Positions 61,324 through 64,000 of a DNA stretch of 64,000 nt are shown piece by piece. A program made the position numbers and the translations under genes. The DNA comes from Sulfitobacter mediterraneus. GTDB lineage: Bacteria > Pseudomonadota > Alphaproteobacteria > Rhodobacterales > Rhodobacteraceae. Each line of letters opens with the position of its first letter. Within the stretch, counting starts at the first letter, position 1. The DNA is taken from contig NZ_QBKU01000008.1 in NCBI RefSeq assembly GCF_003054325.1, positions 124,001-188,000 of the forward strand, read 5' to 3'. Below the pieces are notes generated by a model. It saw only the letters and a list, made by a program, of their open reading frames with translations. It was not told the DNA's origin and searched no databases.

Positions 61324-61774
61324 GAATCACTTGCACCAAATATATCAAGTTATCTGGCAATCCCGCCCCCTGATGCAGGCTGCGGAAGCCGCAGTGGAAC
61401 GCGGTCTTGAGGGCAGCGGGTTGACCGTGCGGATGCGCGCCGTGCTGGAAATCCTCGCAGATGGCGGCGCAGCGACGGTGCCGGACATCGCGCAGCGCCT
61501 TGAGATCAAGCGGCAATATGTGCAGCTGATGATCAATGACACCCATGCCGCCGGGTTCACCGAGGCGGTGCCAAACCCCCGCCATCAACGCTCCAAGCTC
61601 ATTGCCCTGACTGAGGTCGGGCAAAGGCTTATCACACAGGTCATGCAGCGCGAGAAGGAATTGCTGAAAAGGATCGGGGGCGATCTGCCTGATGGCGAGT
61701 TGGGGATCACGCTCAAAACCATGCAGCAATTGATCGCACGGCTAAAGTCCGCGACCGAGGAGAAGACTCCATGA
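61322..61774 (+). CDS. MarR-family transcriptional regulator
   Basis: A 150-residue winged-helix regulator. The recognition region (about 35-90) reads GLTVRMRAVLEILADGGAAT then VPDIAQRLEIKRQYVQLMIN and DTHAAGFTEAVPNPRHQRSK, with the wing R-H-Q-R-S-K. C-terminal helix ends LKTMQQLIARLKS. The double TGACAT dyad over its start codon is a probable binding site. Its stop overlaps the isochorismatase-like gene start by four bases, so the pair is one operon and the effector may be a substrate of that enzyme. Confidence 0.93.
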   Translation: MNHLHQIYQVIWQSRPLMQAAEAAVERGLEGSGLTVRMRAVLEILADGGAATVPDIAQRLEIKRQYVQLMINDTHAAGFTEAVPNPRHQRSKLIALTEVGQRLITQVMQREKELLKRIGGDLPDGELGITLKTMQQLIARLKSATEEKTP

Positions 61775-62394
61775 CGTTCCTTCTTTCTGCTCTTGTCATT
61801 GGCGGTATCGCCCTCTGGCTCATTCGCGGCATCTGGCGCATCGGCCGAGTCAGTAGCGGCCCGCGCATAGAGAGCCGGCCGGCCACGGCGCTTGTGATGA
61901 TCGATTTACAAACCGTTTTTTGGAGGGATGGCCCCTATAGCCCTGATCAGAAAGCCGGTGCAGAAACCGCCATCTTGCAAGCGGTGGAACGGGCCAAGGC
62001 TGATGACATCCCCGTCATTGCCCTGCGGCAGGAATGGTCGATCCCTGCAACCAAGGTGATTGCCCGTCTGGCCATGGAGGGGGCTGCCGTGGCCGGCACC
62101 GAAGGCACTGAAATCGCCCCACCCTTTGCGGACAAGGCGGATCACACCTTGGTCAAACGGGTGCAGGACGGTTTTGAGACAGGTGCCCTCGATCCCCTGC
62201 TGAAAAAACTTGGCGTTGGTCATCTCCATCTGATGGGGCTGGATACCGCCTATTGCGTGGCCAAAACGGCGCTTGCTGCCCGCGCACGGGGTTATCAGGT
62301 GACAATTGACAGGCGGACGATCCTGGCCGCAGATCAAAAGACCGCTGACAAAGCCTTGAAACAGCTCGAAGAAACAGGCGTTACGTTGATCTAG
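61771..62394 (+). CDS. Membrane-anchored isochorismatase-like cysteine hydrolase
   Basis: A 207-residue hydrolase. An N-terminal hydrophobic segment (FLLSALVIGGIALWLIRGIW, residues 3-22) anchors it to the membrane. The isochorismatase domain has the full triad: Asp45 in ALVMIDLQTVF, Lys129 in HTLVKRVQDG and Cys162 in GLDTAYCVAKTALAARARG. VIALRQEWSIP and LHLMGLDTAYC also fit. The reaction is hydrolysis of an amide or vinyl ether; the substrate is unknown. It is translationally coupled to the MarR gene and convergent with the porin gene, 6 bases apart. Confidence 0.9.
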   Translation: MTFLLSALVIGGIALWLIRGIWRIGRVSSGPRIESRPATALVMIDLQTVFWRDGPYSPDQKAGAETAILQAVERAKADDIPVIALRQEWSIPATKVIARLAMEGAAVAGTEGTEIAPPFADKADHTLVKRVQDGFETGALDPLLKKLGVGHLHLMGLDTAYCVAKTALAARARGYQVTIDRRTILAADQKTADKALKQLEETGVTLI

Positions 62395-62400
62395 CCCGGA

Positions 62401-63627
62401 TCAAAACGTCAGTTTCGCCCCGATGATCAGCGTATGAGATTGCACACCCGCATCGCCAACCGCCTTGGGCATGATCAGCGGGACAAACCCGTCGTTGAAC
62501 ATGTATTCCACGCCCAATTTCAAATGCTTGTTCATGTCCACTTCAAGGCCCAGCACCGCCTGATCCATCTTTTCCCACTCCGTGCCCTTGGCCCCCTGCA
62601 CACCGCGGCTCAGCGATAGGGAATAGGTGGCGGGTTTGCCAAACAGCTTTGACCGGTAGCGGCCCTGAAGGGTTAGTGCGCTGACCTTATGCCCCGTGGC
62701 AGGCCAGATGCCGGTGGTTTTGGTGAATTCTGCCATCAGGTCATAGCGATCCCCGCTCAGCGTTGCGTTCAGGTTATAAGCGCCGTTCCACACGCGGGCG
62801 GTTCCGGCAGAGGGCGGATGATGGGCAATCGCGCTGTCATAGATCGTACCGCGCAGATAACCGCCCCCGAGTTGCAGTTGCATCCCGCCCTTCAGGTCCA
62901 GACGGTGCGCAAGGTTGAGCGCGTAATTCTCATAATCACCATCGTTGTCCGGGCTGTCCACAACCCGCAGGCCGCGATGGCCGGGGATCAAGGTGAACGC
63001 CAGTTCGGTATCCTTGCCCAGATACCCCACTTCGATCACCGGATCTTTCGATTGCGCCCAAAAGTAGTGATTGCTGTGGGAATGGGTGAAGGGGGCATAG
63101 GTGGCAAAATTGCCAAAATTCACCGTTTTGCGCCCCACGGCGAGATAGAACGGAGACCGATCCAGATCGCCAAGCGCCACCCAATATTTGCGCAGCTGCA
63201 GCGCATCCTGACCGGGGTATTCGACTTCGGTGTATTCGGCTTGGGCAAATGCGGTGACCAATGGCAGGGCCAATGTGGCATGCACGGTGGCCTCATTGAC
63301 CACGCTGTAGACGTCAGAGGTGCCGCTGGTGTGGGTCGGCGGCAGCCGCGACAGGATGGGGAATTTGCCAGCAGTGTTAGTACGCTCGGCAATGATGGTA
63401 GCAAAAAGCCGCCCGCCAAAGGTCAGCATACCAATCTCGCCCGATTGCTGCGCCCGCAGGGCAATGCCCACTTTGCCCGTTACATCCTCCTGCCGGTCCA
63501 GCATCCGTTCCGAATACCGCAGAGAGGTACCCACCGGCGGCTTGGCCTCATCCGCCCATCCCCCACCTGCCCCGGTCAACAGGCAGAGCCCTGCCAAAGC
63601 ACCAGTAAACTTTTGAAAGTACGACAT
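62401..63627 (-). CDS. Porin-like outer-membrane beta-barrel (possibly LbtU-type)
   Basis: A 408-residue exported protein. The signal peptide MSYFQKFTGALAGLCLLTGA (cleavage near GWADEA) is followed by alternating beta strands: VGIALRAQQSGEIGMLTFGG, LRKYWVALGDLDRSPFYLAV, ELAFTLIPGHRGLRVVD, LGGGYLRGTIYDSA and LGVEYMFNDGFVPLIMP. It ends SHTLIIGAKLTF, with the terminal Phe required for outer-membrane assembly. Resemblance to LbtU siderophore porins is at family level only; a carbohydrate or general porin is also possible. A related C-terminal fossil lies at 61183-61221. Confidence 0.85.
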   Translation of the reverse strand: MSYFQKFTGALAGLCLLTGAGGGWADEAKPPVGTSLRYSERMLDRQEDVTGKVGIALRAQQSGEIGMLTFGGRLFATIIAERTNTAGKFPILSRLPPTHTSGTSDVYSVVNEATVHATLALPLVTAFAQAEYTEVEYPGQDALQLRKYWVALGDLDRSPFYLAVGRKTVNFGNFATYAPFTHSHSNHYFWAQSKDPVIEVGYLGKDTELAFTLIPGHRGLRVVDSPDNDGDYENYALNLAHRLDLKGGMQLQLGGGYLRGTIYDSAIAHHPPSAGTARVWNGAYNLNATLSGDRYDLMAEFTKTTGIWPATGHKVSALTLQGRYRSKLFGKPATYSLSLSRGVQGAKGTEWEKMDQAVLGLEVDMNKHLKLGVEYMFNDGFVPLIMPKAVGDAGVQSHTLIIGAKLTF

Positions 63628-63683
63628 GAAATACGCCCGCCTGATTTGCTGCCCACCCAGAATACGGTGTGTCCAGTCAAATT

Positions 63684-63699
63684 ATCACGGTTTCGTGAT
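63684..63699. promoter_or_regulatory. Palindrome ATCACG-GTTT-CGTGAT in the porin/phosphodiesterase divergent region
   Basis: A perfect 6-base inverted repeat with a 4-base spacer, between the porin start (63627, minus) and the phosphodiesterase start (63842, plus). It fits a dimeric regulator, for example of the CRP/FNR or LacI class, but the family cannot be fixed. Confidence 0.4.
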
Positions 63700-63841
63700 C
63701 GACTGAATGGCCTTTATTGCCACATGGGCCAGTGGCCTTGGGTGACGTGGGGCAAAGGCATAAATTTTGCCCGCACTGCCCCCTTTCTATTCAGAAAAAC
63801 ATCTGTGATGGTTCTTCAAACCACAAGCAATGAGGTGCCAC

Positions 63842-64000
63842 ATGGACAACAAACTTCTGCTGATCATTCTGGACGGCGTACCCTACCGCAACTGGCGCAG
63901 GCTGTTTGGCAATCTCGAAGGCTGGGTGGACAGCGGCGATGCACGGGTCTGGAAAATCCGGTCGGTCCTGCCCTCGATCTCTGCCTCTTGCTATGCTTCG
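63842..64000 (+). CDS. Type I phosphodiesterase/nucleotide-pyrophosphatase-like protein, N-terminal 53 codons (cut by window edge)
   Basis: The visible protein starts MDNKLLLIILDGVPYRNWRR, with LLLIILDG carrying the first metal Asp of the alkaline-phosphatase superfamily, then LFGNLEGWVDSGDARVWKIR and VLPSISASCYAS, where the LPSISASCY segment holds the catalytic Ser/Thr region. That is enough to place it in the superfamily, not to name a substrate. It is divergent from the porin gene. Confidence 0.85.
   Translation, partial: MDNKLLLIILDGVPYRNWRRLFGNLEGWVDSGDARVWKIRSVLPSISASCYAS

Noticed and set aside
61172..61729. 185-residue minus-strand frame opposite the MarR gene
   Set aside because: Antisense shadow. 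Only the 39-base porin fossil in a different frame at its end is meaningful.
1..64000. tRNA genes, CRISPR arrays, insertion sequences, prophage genes
   Set aside because: None was recognised on reading both strands. A short tRNA could still be missed by eye; a covariance-model tRNA search would settle it.

Overview
The window is a gene-dense, GC-rich (about 60%) piece of an alphaproteobacterial chromosome. It most likely comes from the Roseobacter group of the Rhodobacteraceae. The evidence is the split propionyl-CoA carboxylase cluster with a ScfR/PccR-type regulator and TTTGCAAA operators, a betI-betC-betB-betA choline-O-sulfate operon, many Rhodobacteraceae-type small proteins (DUF6497, DUF1127, DUF2927, DUF1272), and a recurrent intergenic repeat ending in GGCCAAATGAAG. 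The genus cannot be fixed by eye. I found no tRNA, rRNA operon, insertion sequence, prophage or CRISPR array. The one structural RNA gene recognised is RNase P RNA.

Layout. 1-8288: propionyl-CoA assimilation. pccA (cut by the window edge) and pccB are on the minus strand with six small genes between them; a Bcr/CflA exporter and the PccR-type regulator are divergent. 8289-14560: a secreted thermonuclease-like protein, then the osmoprotectant operon betI-betC-betB-betA, which converts choline-O-sulfate to choline to glycine betaine. 14632-23453: exporters (DMT, ArgO with its regulator ArgP), a STAS/SEC14 protein, YebC, and three ion-coupled secondary transporters. 23697-31039: a YmdB-like phosphoesterase, 5-formyl-THF cyclo-ligase and MgtE in one operon, then guanine deaminase, 8-oxoguanine deaminase, histidinol phosphatase and a PraR-like regulator. 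31434-43894: LysR/DUF1127 pair, BAX-inhibitor-1 protein, a frameshifted nucleotide kinase, rpmG, rnpB, a cell-wall amidase, gatCA, tadA, an rluB-like gene and an MFS carrier. 44218-51613: a plus-strand operon with XpaC, TelA, a DUF2927 lipoprotein, SPFH-GYF, cytochrome b, a double zinc-ribbon membrane protein, nitroreductase and dtd. 52070-59205: a CocE-type hydrolase and a complete oligopeptide ABC importer. 59387-64000: an RTX/DUF4214 protein, a MarR-isochorismatase pair with a double dyad operator, a porin-like barrel, and the start of a phosphodiesterase.

The most interesting unit is the 44218-51613 operon. It joins the TelA/XpaC pair to an SPFH-GYF protein and a YdjG-like zinc-ribbon protein, parts that elsewhere belong to PspA-type envelope-stress systems, but no PspA is present here. 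Other points of interest are the reiterated PccR sites, a three-way-junction palindrome between betB and betA, a family of intergenic repeats, a one-base frameshift in a kinase gene, and a 13-codon fossil of a second porin gene.
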